A stretch of DNA of 64,000 nucleotides, from contig JAVIAB010000101.1 in NCBI GenBank assembly GCA_032433765.1, positions 59,138,092 through 59,202,091 of the forward strand, given 5' to 3'. The position numbers and the translations under genes were made by a program. Below the pieces are notes generated by a model. The model had not been told where the DNA came from. It did not search any database and saw nothing but the letters and a program-made list of their open reading frames with translations. This document shows, piece by piece, positions 10,274 through 22,474 of the stretch. Source of the DNA: Megaustenia siamemsis. Taxonomy: Eukaryota; Mollusca; Gastropoda; Stylommatophora; Ariophantidae. The first letter of the stretch is position 1; each line of letters starts with the position of its first letter.

Positions 10274-11500
10274 ATGGTCCCTTTTTATCCAGCTTTTATT
10301 TTTGTCGTTAACCTTCCGAAGAAGATTACAACATAAAATCTCACAATCGTTTGTCTGTTACGTGTCTCTTTCTCATTTAATTACCTTCTTCATCTTCCTC
10401 TTATTTCAATAATCCCGGACGTCGTAGGGTCACCGCAGATTGACCGCCAGCCTTCATCAATTCTCTATACTTTCTTACTTTTTTTATATTTACTATATAT
10501 GGAGCACTGGTACACTGTAAATTTGAAGTCTATTGCATTCTTTGATGTTATCATCCCATATCTTTTTCAACCTACCTCTTCTTCCCACCCCACCCTTTCC
10601 ACAATACCTTTATGAATGGTCTTTGCTAGGCCAGACTATCAACATAAGTGGTCGAAACATTTAATTGTATGCATCAACACAGTATTCATTTGAAACATCA
10701 TAGTTTTCTCAAGATTGCTAGATGTTTCATTTTGCTAACGTTATCATTTGTCATTCGATTTAAATGAGAGATGTCAACACTGCTTCTATATTATTTAATC
10801 TACATAGCTTGTATTTTTTTTTATTTGTCTAAATGTGTCAGTGATCTAAATAAGAGATATCCAAATTACTTCTATAATTTTTATTCTCCATATCATGTAA
10901 TTTAAAAAAATGCCTATATGAGTTTTGTAATTAAATTAGTTCTTGTACCTGCAATGTGATTGTGACCTTATACATTTATTTCATTTGGTGAGTCTTAAGT
11001 AAACTTGTAATTCCTTCTCTGCCAATTAATACACGTTAAACGACCAAACTGACAAATACATTTCATATTTAAAAAAAAAAATTATATCACACACATGCAT
11101 TCACTAAATTGCCAACTCATTCCGACTAACAATTACATTCACTGTTTGAATCACTCATTGACTGACTCACTGACGCAGTAACACACGCATTCTATAGCTC
11201 ACAAACTCACATATTCAGTGACTAAAATAAAGGACTTATTAATTCAGACATTGTCTTCCCCATATACACAATCATTCACCGACAATCATGTTTTCTGAAT
11301 CACAATCTCACATACTCACCTACCAATCCACTTATTCACCTAGACGCTCACTCATTCATCAGGTCATTCGTTTATTTTTAAAATCGAAAAGTATAAGTGT
11401 TATTTCAGTTTGCTCAATAAGTATTAGTCTTCAAAGAGCTGCATTTCTCATTCGTGGTTACCATAAACATCTAAGGTTAATCAAAATTATTTTTGTTATG
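10269..11500. other. No gene seen
   Basis: AT-rich. About 10390-10700 looks like old repeat sequence of unknown type. No supported exon or RNA gene. Confidence 0.35.
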
Positions 11501-11513
11501 TTTAACGAATAAA

Positions 11514-11771
11514 GAGCCGCGATAGCTCAGTGATTAGTGAACTGGACTACCACGGACAAGGGGTAGGGTTCGATCCCAACCGACGGCTTCCGGGTTCACC
11601 CAGCCCTAAATGGGTACCGGATTTTTTCTGGGAAAGTAAAAGCAGCACGGGCGTAATACCGACCACATTACCCCAAAAATCATGTGCTGAAGGTCTGTAA
11701 AATATAGGGTCACTAACACCATATTTTTCCCTATACGCCACTTGGCGTGACGGGGGTACTTTACTTTTACT
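11514..11771 (+). mobile_element. tRNA-derived SINE with 13-bp target-site duplication
   Basis: The head has a tRNA-like A box (GATAGCTCAGTGATTAGTG) and B box (GGTTCGATCCC). A conserved body follows, with AAATGGGTACCGGA, ACCCCAAAAATCATGTGCTG and GGTCACTAACACCATAT, and a TTTACTTTTAC-type tail. The 13-bp repeat TTTAACGAATAAA flanks it exactly at 11501-11513 and 11772-11784, showing insertion by LINE machinery. Related copies lie at 18663, 43561 (minus), 45300 and, more diverged, 54178. Confidence 0.92.
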
Positions 11772-11784
11772 TTTAACGAATAAA

Positions 11785-12461
11785 CTTGCATCTTGATGAT
11801 ACATTTTATGGAAAAAGTCAAATATTTTGCTGTTAAACTATGTTATATTGCCATATTATATAGTCAAGTCATATCAGGTAATTTAACAGCTGCTGATGCA
11901 ATAGACTTCAACAGCCTATTTGAGGCTGTTCTGTTGTGGGTGCCAGGAATGGTAAAAGAATATGGGAGTTCACCATATAATAGGACAACATAACTGACAT
12001 TGTGAGCAGCATCTTTCAGTCAAAAGATTTCAGATGAGATACCCTGAGGTGAGATATATTATAATGAGTAGATTGTGATTTATTATGAAGGCACGAGGAA
12101 CATGAGATGAGATTTCTTATATGCAGAACGAGTAAGAATAGTTTAAGTTTTCGTGGCAATATACCCGCCTAGAAATATTGCCTAAATAAAATGAAATATT
12201 AATGGTATTAATTGTATGGACGGTTATTCACCAACAGCAGACAATAAAAAAAAAAAACCATCAGAGATTGTTTTAAGGATCCAGCCATGTCGAACATAGT
12301 ATTACAGTTTCATTGACGTCTTGCTTTCATCCAAGAAACTGATCAAATGTTAATAAAGGCCGTAAAGAGGCTCACATCATTGAGGGTAAAGACGATCATA
12401 AACTAAAAACCATCATCTTGTTAATCTATACAAAGGTCTGCTAATATGCTATTTACTATAT
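11785..12461. other. No gene seen
   Basis: AT-rich unique sequence. A 17-bp minus-strand splice-flanked stretch near 12165 is not frame-preserving and was not called. Confidence 0.4.
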
Positions 12462-12640
12462 ACTGGCGATTCCAACTTACAAACACACGCAGATTGAGAC
12501 TGGCATGAATACAAAATGAGACCATGCGCACCATACTAGGATGCGTGAAAGCCATGTCATGCTGGGTGATGCGGTATCTCTTCAATTATCAATTATCGTG
12601 GACAGAATAATGATGCCACGAGTACGTGCCTATGTCCGTG
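12462..12640 (+). mobile_element. LINE family C fragment
   Basis: Aligns with 51650-51780 of the longer family C copy: IQNETMRTILGC here against IQNEAMRIILGC there, in the segment between RT and RNase H. Stops are present. Confidence 0.6.
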
Positions 12641-12691
12641 TCAGTGTTGATGTATAACATCCACTGCGTGTAATGTAGAAAAGGCACCAGG

Positions 12692-15600
12692 CTCAAATGA
12701 GGAGAATAAATGTCGCAGGTTGAGAATATTCTTCAAATGAGGAGATTGAATGTCGCAGGTTGAGAATATTCTTCAAATGAGGAGAATGAATGTCACAGGT
12801 TGAGAATATTCTTCAAATGAAAAGAATGAAGGTTGCAGATTTAATATATTCTTCAAATGAGGAGAATGAATGTCGCAGGTTGAGTATATTTTTCAAATGA
12901 GGAGAGTGAATGTCGCAGATTGAGAATATTCTTCAAATGAACCGAATGAATGTTGCAGATTGAGAATATTCTTCAAATGAGGAGAGTGAATGTCGCAGAT
13001 TGAGAATAGTCTTCAAATGAAAAGAATGAATGTTGCAGATTGAGAATATTCTTCAAATGAGGAGAATGAATGTTGCAGATTGAGAATATTCTTCAAATGA
13101 GGAGAGTGAATGTCGCAGGTTGAGAATATTCTTCAAATGAGGAGAATGAATGTTGCAGATTGAGAATATTCTTCAAATGAGGAGAGTGAATGTCGCAGGT
13201 TGAGAATATTCTTCAAATGAGGAGAATGAATGTTGCAGATTGAGAATATTCTTCAAATGAGGAGAATGAATGTCGCAGATTGAGAATGTTCTTCAAATTA
13301 GGAGAGTGAATGTCGCAGGTTGAGAATATTCTTCAAATGAGGAGAGTGAATGTCGCAGGTTGAGAATATTCTTCAAATGAGGAGAATGAATGTCGCAGAT
13401 TGAGAATATTCTTCAAATGAGGAGAGTGAATGTCGCAGGTTGAGAATATTCTTCAAATGAGGAGAGTGAATGTCGCAGGTTGAGAATATTCTTCAAATGA
13501 GGAGAATGAATGTTGCAGATTGAGAATATTCTTCAAATGAGGAGAATGAATGTCGCAGATTGAGAATGTTCTTCAAATTAGGAGAGTGAATGTCGCAGGT
13601 TGAGAATATTCTTCAAATGAGGAGAGTGAATGTCGCAGGTTGAGAATATTCTTCAAATGAGGAGAATGAATGTCGCAGATTGAGAATATTCTTCAAATGA
13701 GGAGAGTGAATGTCGCAGGTTGAGAATATTCTTCAAATGAGGAGAGTGAATGTCGCAGGTTGAGAATATTCTTCAAATGAGGAGAATGGAGGCGAAGGCG
13801 CGCCCCCCCCCCAGCACCAGAGCTGGAAGTCGTCAGTGACTCATAACTGATGGCTTGCGCCAGGATCGGTGAACCAGAACCATCCAGACCCTGCTACACC
13901 TCTTCGTGGTGCCTCTAGGAACAGACTAACCTGTCTAGTCTGGCCAAGCGAGCAGGGATCGAAGTGGGAAGACGAACCCGGTACACAAAAAAGCGTCGGC
14001 TGAAATCGGATGTGTTGGGCCGAAAGGCGCAGATATCACAGTGTTACACTGCAAACTTCAACACAACGTAACTACGTCCACTTAACGTCCATTTAAGGGC
14101 GGATGACGAGGAGGAAGTCTACGGTTCGTATCCGTTAGAATACCTCAAATCATCGGACGAACGCATCATCATCATCATCATCATCAAATGAAAAGAATGA
14201 AGGTTGCAGATTGAATATATTCTTCAAATGAGGAGAATGAATGTCGCAGGTTGAGAATATTCTTTAAATGTAGAGAATGAATGTCGCAGATTGAGAATAC
14301 TCTTCAAATGAGAATGAATGTCGCAGGTTGAGAATATTCTTCAAATGTGGAGAATGAATGTCGCAGATTAAGAATATTCTTCAAATGTGGAGAATGAATG
14401 TCGCAGGCTGAGAATATTCTTCAAATGTGAATAATGAATGTCGCAGATTGAGAATATTCTTCAAATGAGTAGAATGAATGTCGCAGATTGAGAATATTCA
14501 TCAAATGTGGAGAATGAATGTCGCAGATTGAGAATATTCTTCAAATGTGGAGAATGAATGTCACAGGTTGAGAATATTCTTCAAATGTGGAAAATGAATG
14601 TCGCAGATTGAGAATACTCTTCAAATGAGAATGAATGTCGCAGGTTGAGAATATTCTTCAAATGTGGAAAATGAATGTCGCAGATTGAGAATACTCTTCA
14701 AATGAGAATGAATGTCGCAGGTTGAGAATATTCTTCAAATGTGGAAAATGAATGTCGCAGATTGAGAATATTCTTCAAATGTGGAGAATGAATGTCACAG
14801 GTTGAGAATATTCTTCAAATGTGGAAAATGAATGTCGCAGATTGAGAATACTCTTCAAATGAGAATGAATGTCGCAGGTTGAGAATATTCTTCAAATGTG
14901 GAAAATGAATGTCGCAGATTGAGAATACTCTTCAAATGTAGAGAATGAATGACACAGGTTGAGAATATTCTTCAAATGAGGAGAGTGAATGTCGCAGATC
15001 GAGAATATTCTTCAAATGAGAATGAATGTCGCAGTTTGAGAACATTCTTCAAATGAGGAGAATGAATGTCGCAGGTTGAGAACATTCTTCAAATGTGGAG
15101 AATGAATGTCGCAGGTTGAGAACATTCTTCAAATGTCGAGGATGAATGTCGCAGGTTGAGAAAATTCTTCAAATGTGGACAGTGAATGTCGTAGCTTGAG
15201 AATATTCTTCAAATGTGGAGAATGAATGTCGCAGGTTGAGAATATTCTTCAAATGTGGAGAATGAATGACGCAGGTTGAGAATATTCTTCAAATGTGGAG
15301 AATGAATGTCGCAGGTTGAGAATATTCTTCAAATGTGGAGAATGAATGTCGCAGGTTGAGAATATTCTTCAAATGAGGAGAATGAATGTCGCAGATTGAG
15401 AATATTTTTCAAATGAGGAGAATGAATGTCACAGGTTGAGAATATTCTTCAAATGTGGAGAATGAATGTCGCAGGTTGAGAATATTCTTCAAATGAGGAG
15501 AATGAATGTCGCAGGTTGAGAATATTGTTCAAATGAGGAGAATGAATGTCACAGGTTGAGAATATTCTTCAAATGCGGAGAATGAATGTCGCAGGTTGAG

Positions 15601-17888
15601 AATATTCTTCAAATGAGGAGAATGAATGTTGCAGGTTGAGAATATTCTTCAAATGAGGAGAATGAATGTCGCAGGTTGAGAATATTTTTCAAATGAGGAG
15701 AGTGAATGTCACAGGTTGAGAATATTCTTCAAATGTGGAGGATGAATGTCACAGGTTGAGAATATTCTTCAAATGTGGAGAATGAATGTCGCAGGTTGAG
15801 AATATTCTTCAAATGTGGAGAATGAATGTCGCAGGTTGAGAATATACTTCAAATGTGGAGAATGAATGACGCAGGTTGAGAATATTCTACAAATGTGGAG
15901 AATGAATGTCGCAGGTTGAGAATATTCTTCAAATGTGGAGAATAAATGTCGCAGGTTGAGAATATTCTTCAAATGTGGAGAATGAATGTCGCAGGTTGAG
16001 AATATTCTTCAAATGTGGAGAATAAATGTCGCAGGTTGAGAATATTCTTCAAATGTGGAGAATGAATGTCGCAGGTTGAGAATATTCTTCAAATGAGGAG
16101 AATGAATGTCGCAGGTTGAGAATATTTTTCAAAAGAGGAGAGTGAATGTCACAGGTTGAGAATATTCTTCAAATGTGGAGGATGAATGTCACAGGTTGAG
16201 AATATTCTTCAAATGTGGAGAATGAATGTCCCAGTGTTGAGAATATTCTTCAAATGTGGAGAATGAATGTCGCAGATTGAGAATATTCTTCAAATGTGGA
16301 GAATGAATGTCGCAGGTTGAGAATATTCTTCAAATGTGGATAATGAATGTCGCAGATTGAGAATATTCTTCAAATGAGTAGAATGAATGTCGCAGATTGA
16401 GAATATTCTTCAAATGTGGAGAATGAATGTCGCAGATTGAGAATATTCTTCAAATGTGGAGAATGAATGTCACAGGTTGAGAATATTCTTCAAATGTGGA
16501 AAATGAATGTCGCAGATTGAGAATACTCTTCAAATGAGAATGAAAGTCGCAGGTTGAGAATATTCTTCAAATGTGGAAAATGAATGTCGCAGATTGAGAA
16601 TACTCTTCAAATGAGAATGAATGTCGCAGGATGAGAATATTCTTCAAATGTGGAAAATGAATGTCGCAGATTGAGAATACTCTTCAAATGTGGAGAATGA
16701 ATGTCACAGGTTGAGAATATTCTTCAAATGAGGAGAGTGAATGTCGCAGATCGAGAATATTCTTCAAATGAGAATGAATGTTGCAGTTTGAGAACATTCT
16801 TCAAATGAGGAGAATGAATGTCGCAGGTTGAGAACATTCTTCAAATGTGGAGAATGAATGTCGCAGGTTGAGAACATTCTTCAAATGTCGAGGATGAATG
16901 TCGCAGGTTGAGAAAATTCTTCAAATGTGGACAGTGAATGTCGTAGGTTGAGAATATTTTTCAAATGTGGAGAATGAATGTCGCAGATTGAGAATATTCT
17001 TCAAATGTGGAGAATGAATGACGCAGGTTGAGAATATTCTTCAAATGTGGAGAATGAATGTCGCAGGTTGAAAATATTCTTCAAAGGAGGAGAATGAATG
17101 TCGCAGGTTGAGAATATTTTTCAAATGAGGAGAATGAATGTCACAGGTTGAGAATATTCTTCAAATGTGGAGAATGAATGTCGCAGGTTGAGAATATTCT
17201 TCAAATGAGGAGAATGAATGTCGCAGGTTGAGAATATTTTTCAAATGAGGAGAATGAATGTCACAGGTTGAGAATATTCTTCAAATGTGGAGAATGAATG
17301 TCGCAGGTTGAGAATATTCTTCAAATGAGGAGAATGAATGTCGCAGGTTGAGAATATTCTTCAAATGAGGAGAATGAATGTCGCAGGTTGAGAATATTTT
17401 TCAAATGAGGAGAGTGAATGTCACACGTTGAGAATATTCTTCAAATGTGGAGGATGAATGTCACAGGTTGAGAATATTCTTCAAATGTGGAGAATGAATG
17501 TCGCAGGTTGAGAATATTCTTCAAATGTGGAGAATAAATGTCGCAGGTTGAGAATATTCTTCAAATGTGGAGAATGAATGTCGCAGGTTGAGAATATTCT
17601 TCAAATGAGGAGAATGAATGTCGCAGGTTGAGAATATTTTTCAAATGAGGAGAGTGAATGTCACAGGTTGAGAATATTCTTCAAATGTGGAGGATGAATG
17701 TCGCATGTTGAGAATATTTTTCAAATGAGGAGAGTGAATGTCACAGGTTGAGAATATACTTCAAATGTGGAGGATGAATGTCACAGGTTGAGAATATTCT
17801 TCAATTGAGGAGAATGAATGTCGCAGGTTGAGAATATTCTTCAAATGTGGAGAATGAATGTCGCAGGTTGAGAATATTCTTCAAATGA
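12692..17888. repeat. Large minisatellite, 40-bp unit, about 5.2 kb
   Basis: The unit runs approximately AATATTCTTCAAATGTGGAG, then AATGAATGTCGCAGGTTGAG. Variants include GAGGAG for GTGGAG, GCAGATT for GCAGGTT, and a 35-bp unit lacking part of GTGGAG. Higher-order structure is visible: a rare TGAGAATGTTCTTCAAATTA variant recurs 280 bp (seven units) apart at 13281 and 13561, and a distinctive run ending in GTCGAGGATG and GAGAAAATTC recurs at about 15137 and 16889. It is interrupted once by repeat R at 13789-14186. Every frame meets stops, so it is not coding. Confidence 0.97.
13789..14186 (+). repeat. Interspersed repeat R, copy 2, inserted in the 40-bp array
   Basis: Second copy of the repeat at 1884-2270, beginning GAGGCGAAGGCGCG and ending in (ATC)n directly joined to a resumed 40-bp unit. 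Its arrival inside the array shows it inserted after the array began to expand. A target duplication would be hidden by the array's own repeats. Confidence 0.8.
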
Positions 17889-18662
17889 TTTGTCTTTTTT
17901 GAGACATTGAATATGGGTAAAAGGGGATATGGTTCAAGAGAGTTAAACGTCATTTTCTGTTGATTTCATTTGAAACGGATAATACATACAACAAAACCAA
18001 GTAACTATGGACGTGGAGATGCTGGTCTAGATCTACGAAAGTTCACATGAGGATGCCAACTGTTAACTACATTGATGATCCTGTTATTCGACACAGGTAG
18101 AACTCGTTGGCCTTCAAGGCTCAGATCAAAGCACACACTATGAAAAAAGAGAGTTGCGCTTCTGCGGTAACAAAAAGGAGTGTGATAATAGATATCAATT
18201 CAGTACCTAAAGCGACAGACTGGCTAGAAACATGACCCTTTTACTCAATAATATGTTCAAAATGAATTGACAAACATACTTAAACAGATCCAAAGGGGGC
18301 TAGGATCGAAAGCAACGGTTGGTGTCACTGAAAACCTAAAGACTAACTGGGATCTGTTTAATTTCCGCTTTCTGACTCCGATTCATGAAAGGAAATCGGC
18401 GAGCTGAAAGGATAACGGCTGCTGTTGATACGGAGTGGGATAACAATCAATATTCCCTCATAGAGACAAGAAACGTTGATGGCCCAATCAATAATTATAA
18501 ATTTATAGGCATGTTAAACGACACGTGCATCACGCAAATCACTGACAATTTCAGAAAGAGTGTTACACGGGGAGACAGAAGAATATTAAATCAACAATAA
18601 AGCTTGAGTAGTCAGTCTACACACACTAACGGTCATACTAGGGACTAGATGTGAGCACTTGA
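17889..18662. other. Unclassified; small open frame at 18385-18600
   Basis: A 71-codon plus-strand frame from ATG 18385 faintly resembles the linker after an RT palm domain (VDGPINNYKFIGML against the FKYLG-type motif of LINEs), so an old LINE remnant is the likeliest reading. Nothing else is recognised. Confidence 0.3.
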
Positions 18663-18898
18663 GAGCCACGATAACTCAGTGGTTAGTGAACTGGACTACA
18701 AAGGACAAGGGTTCGGGTTCGATCCCAGTCTAAAATGGGTACCGTGTCTTTTTCTGGGAAAGTAAAGCGACACGGGCGTAATACCGACAACATTACCCCA
18801 AAAATCATGTGCTAAAGGTCTGTAAAATGTATGGTCACTAACACCATATTCCCTATACGCCACTTGTAGTGACGGGGTCTCTTTACTTACTTTTACTT
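18663..18898 (+). mobile_element. tRNA-derived SINE
   Basis: Same family as 11514-11771: A box ATAACTCAGTGGTTAGTG, B box GGTTCGATCCC, body AAAATGGGTACC and CCCCAAAAATCATGTGCTA, and tail TTTACTTACTTTTACTT. The segment after the B box is shortened. No clear target duplication was found. Confidence 0.88.
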
Positions 18899-19299
18899 AT
18901 GGACGTGCCAGATGTGTAATGAAATCATTCGTCGACTAAATTAAAATGAATTAATTAAACTGATAAAAAATAGTTGACACATTTTACAGCGAGCGCAATA
19001 TGGAATATAAAAAGTGATTACTCATTGAGACAAAATATATCAGGGGGATTTCACTACAATACTTTCTAAGGAAAAAATAAAACAAGTTTAGGAAGTGTTT
19101 TGTACTTAAAGAGAACAAGAATAGAAAACCTTTGGAAAAAATGGCGGTTTGTTTTCACCGGTCTGTTGTTAAGGGCGCCTAATTCATTTATTTGTAAAAG
19201 GCTCACAGTGTATTCGCGAGTTGCAGAGCGATTTACTGGAGTTGGCCAGTTTATAACGTGGAAACTGGTTCTGGGCCGTATGACTGAGTGAGTGCACGT
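18899..19299. other. No gene seen
   Basis: AT-rich sequence followed by a more GC-balanced 150 bp (19130-19290) without a supported exon. Confidence 0.35.
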
Positions 19300-19822
19300 G
19301 AGTCTAGACCATCCGCAGCATCGATTTCCAGCGACTATTTTCATCTATGACTGTATACTGAGTGATTCGATGAGCATGATAAAAAAGTGGAGGCGGGCTC
19401 TGTACTCATGCACTGGTTTGAGTCATTGCAGAAATCATAATTACGTAGGGTCATCTTTGTCTATTCCCCTAGACATGCGAGAGTACGGGGAAATGTAAGA
19501 GCGGACAGGTTGGCTACCTGCGCTGTCGTTGGGGACGGTCAATCAAAGGATCGGGCGGACATCATCAATGACCTCTGAAATGTGGGAAGAGCACAGGACT
19601 TCGACAACCACAAATCCACGTCACTCCTTCGGATAAAAGAGATGGGAGTTAAGATGGGCACAGCCAGAAATGAGAATCTTAGTGGCTGTGTAAGAAGACT
19701 TATCAACCAACACAGAACTGGAGTCGTCAGTCGCTGGACACTGCGGGACTTGATGAGGAGGAGATCTGAGCACCTATGGACATGTTCGAAGTGCAATTAT
19801 TATGACCTGCAAATAACTCAAT
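19300..19822 (+). mobile_element. LINE family C, RNase H to C-terminus fragment
   Basis: Parallel to 52290-52785. It has CILSDSMSMI (an RNase H strand with catalytic Asp), then ADRLATCAV, RADIIN, DFDNHKSTSLLR, RRLINQHRTGVVSRWTLR, HLWTCSKCN and a stop, ending with AATAACTCAATAACT, the same 10-bp-type tail as the longer copy. Frameshifts occur near 19440-19560. Confidence 0.8.
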
Positions 19823-20284
19823 AACTAAGAATACAATGGGAGAGGTAATCGTGACCGAATGGACAATCTATAGCATGATGTTTTGAAATACCATGTAAGA
19901 CACATTGATAGCATGAGCAAGGGTATACAGCATGATGCTGGGAAACACGAGGTGTAGGTAAAATTAAAAAAAAAAACGGCGTTTAACATAAGGAAAGTCC
20001 AGAAGGTAGATTCGCAATTAAACTGACTACGAACTGACAACAGTTCTTTCAAAAATAGTGAGATATCAGCGGGGACTAGAATTGGAGCGCGTTGCATGAT
20101 TAATGATGTCATAATCGTAATAAATGTGTTAAAAGTTCATAGACGAAAAACATCGTCAAAAAGAAATTCGAATTAATTTAAATAACGAAGGAACCTTCAT
20201 GCAACAATAACATTACAATATGACAGATAGAATGTGATATATGATATAAGCCCATGTATCAAATATTTAAAAAATATTAAATTC
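19823..20284. other. No gene seen
   Basis: No exon, RNA or repeat recognised. Confidence 0.35.
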
Positions 20285-20420
20285 AACTGAATTCTTTTCA
20301 TGGTCAATGAAAGCTATGTACACATTTTGATTGTGTTCTGTCGTATTTGTATTCTGATAGCTGTTTTAGGGTGAATAGAGCGTCAGTACATTCTCTTCGG
20401 AACCCCATTTGTGACACCTT
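20285..20420 (-). mobile_element. LINE family E fragment in inverted orientation
   Basis: On the minus strand it encodes HNQNVYIAFIDHEK, the same RT segment that appears on the plus strand at 20610-20670 as HNQIVYIVFIDQEKAFD. It forms an inverted repeat with the next feature. Confidence 0.65.
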
Positions 20421-20579
20421 ACAACATAAAAATAAAGAGGACAAATCTGAAACAATTTTAACTGTAAACGAGGAAAGCAAATTTGCACTTAATAACGGAC
20501 ACCCAGGTTATGTTCATGAAGCACTCATTAAAAACATATATCATCAAACAATGAAAGCGAAATATTTAAACACATAAAT

Positions 20580-21660
20580 ATTACGAGACTGCGACTTTAA
20601 AGCAACTAGCAGAAAAGGCGACTGAACACAATCAAATTGTGTACATAGTTTTCATTGACCAGGAAAAAGCATTCGACTGATTAAATAGAGAACTGTGTGG
20701 GATACTAACAACATACGGGGTAAGCCAAAATCTAACCAGCCTAATTAAAAATCATTACATCAAGAGCAGCTGCACAGTCAGAACAGCAACAGACTGCACA
20801 GATCACTTCGATGTTAGATCAGGTGTAAGACAGGGGTGCGTACAATCCACTCACCCCCCCCCCCATTTACTGTTTATTACATACAATGATTATTAAATGC
20901 AATTTAGCCAACCAATCAGAGACAGAGCAGATCAACGAGCTTTATTTTTGTAGACGAACAGGCACTGATACATAAAAAAAAATAGAAGACTTATAAGAAC
21001 ACGTAAATAAATTCAACAACGCAGGTACAAAATGCAACATGAAAATCAACAGAAGCCATGAATGTTGTTAAAAATAAACAGAACATCAACATAACTATAG
21101 AAGGCAGGCAATGAAAACACGTAGAGGGATTAAAATACCTTGAAGTTTAGTGACAAACGACCGTTCACAAACAACTGTGATAGAATCAAGATGCATCAAT
21201 GCTTGTAATATCATTGGACAATTATCACCACCATTGTCCACGAAGGAAATAACTCTAGAGGCAAAACGGGAACTCCACAATACAATCTTCATCTCAACGT
21301 TGTGCTACCAATGCCAGTCTTGGACTCTAGATGTAATAACAATAAGAAAAATAACCTCTACTGAGATTAAATGTGTTAGTTTGGCCACGTGACAAGGCAA
21401 AGTGATCAAAACACAACACAACGAGCCCTCAATAAACTTTGGGAGAACACCAGACCCAAGGGACGCCCACGAAAAAGATAGAACAATGGAATGTAAGAAG
21501 GACTAGACAATATAACAGCAGCAGAAGCGAACAGAAGAGCAAAAGCCCGCAAATTATATTTCCCTCGACGCTGAAAGGCAAATGAGGAAGGAAAGAAGAA
21601 GAGATGAAGAAATTCTTGCCAGAAGTGTTTTGCACGGACTTTACGCCGGAGTCCCTTTAT
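20580..21660 (+). mobile_element. LINE family E, RT to 3' end
   Basis: Shows LKQLAEKATEHNQIVYIVF, FIDQEKAFD, RSGVRQGCV (RT motif region before a C-rich interruption at about 20860) and a degraded region where the catalytic box should be. A C-terminal part follows, with FGHVTRQ, NTTQRAL-type and ENTRPKGRPRK segments, and a Lys/Arg-rich end (KANEEGKKKR). Many stops. Related to the minus-strand copies at 31367-33900 and 41925-42235. Confidence 0.75.
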
Positions 21661-21976
21661 TGTGATATGGTCTTTCTCACCAAACAGCCCAGAATTAAAT
21701 GATATTATCCCTGTCTAAACTGAAGCCTATACTTGTTTCCTCGGGAAATAAAACAACTACTAGCGTCACAAGTTAACACTTTTATAACGAAGAAAGACGG
21801 AGGACTTGTTGCATTATAGAGACACGTCAGATGTGAACTGTGTGGGCCATAAAAAGTATTTACAACAACTTGTTGTGTATAGTGAAACAAGTTAGACAAT
21901 ATTTGAGACAGACATAAAGGTACTCATTTCATGTAAACATTCATAGTTCTTTCATATTCTTTGTCGTATTACTTAC
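21661..21976. other. No gene seen; intronic
   Basis: No recognised feature. Confidence 0.35.
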
Positions 21977-21997
21977 TGCCAGTACAAAATTAGTATC
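21977..21997 (-). CDS. Candidate micro-exon (21 bp), peptide DTNFVLA
   Basis: The minus-strand order is CTCATCGCTTTTCAG, then GATACTAATTTTGTACTGGCA, then GTAAGTAATACG. Donor and acceptor both match consensus well. It holds seven codons, open in phase 0. Confidence 0.6.
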
Positions 21998-22225
21998 CTG
22001 AAAAGCGATGAGAGTGGTAGACTTAGATATCAAATTTAGTAACATATTGATATTTAACTGTCAGCAATCCTTTAACAAAGGATGAGCTCATATAGAAAAT
22101 TTAAATGCAAAGTTTTAACATATTAAAATATCTGTTACCAATGTTTAAAAACTAACGCCTATCTGAAATGTAAATATGAAAACACAATATAAGGAGCCCC
22201 ATACTGTAACTTGGCGTTTGGGAAC

Positions 22226-22474
22226 ATGTCGTTAGTGCATGTGTTTATATGCATCATCGGCACATATAGATTGTGGCTATTGATGTCAGTATCTGAAACG
22301 GGTGCGATTAATTTAACGTTGTCAGTCAATGTGTCCTCTGCTTTTAGTCTAGAAAACAATTACTTGAGATTTTGTTGTAAATGTATTATGACGAAATGTG
22401 ACGAAAGCTGTGCAGTCATTGTACGCTTTAATCCAAGGACACAAAAGACAAGCAGGAAAAGCAAACACACCTAA
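22226..22474 (+). CDS. Possible small secreted-protein ORF or exon
   Basis: An 82-codon frame from ATG 22226 begins with a hydrophobic leader (MSLVHVFICIIG, LWLLMSV) that could be a signal peptide. NLTLSVNVSS and FCC-KC-KCDESC follow. The NLTL strand followed by FCC and a later Cys, then hydrophobic residues and Asn, loosely echoes the domain repeated in the exon at 340-1167 (NLTLFLNDV, ITFCC, PCYPRIALNG). It lies on the opposite strand. Homology is a guess from a short match, and chance is quite possible. Confidence 0.25.
   Translation: MSLVHVFICIIGTYRLWLLMSVSETGAINLTLSVNVSSAFSLENNYLRFCCKCIMTKCDESCAVIVRFNPRTQKTSRKSKHT

Noticed and set aside
11514..11600. Functional tRNA gene
   Set aside because: A and B boxes are present but no cloverleaf with a proper acceptor stem, and the copies share a long SINE body and target duplications.
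15769..15972. 67-codon minus frame in the 40-bp array
   Set aside because: A by-product of the repeat; most units contain stops in every frame.
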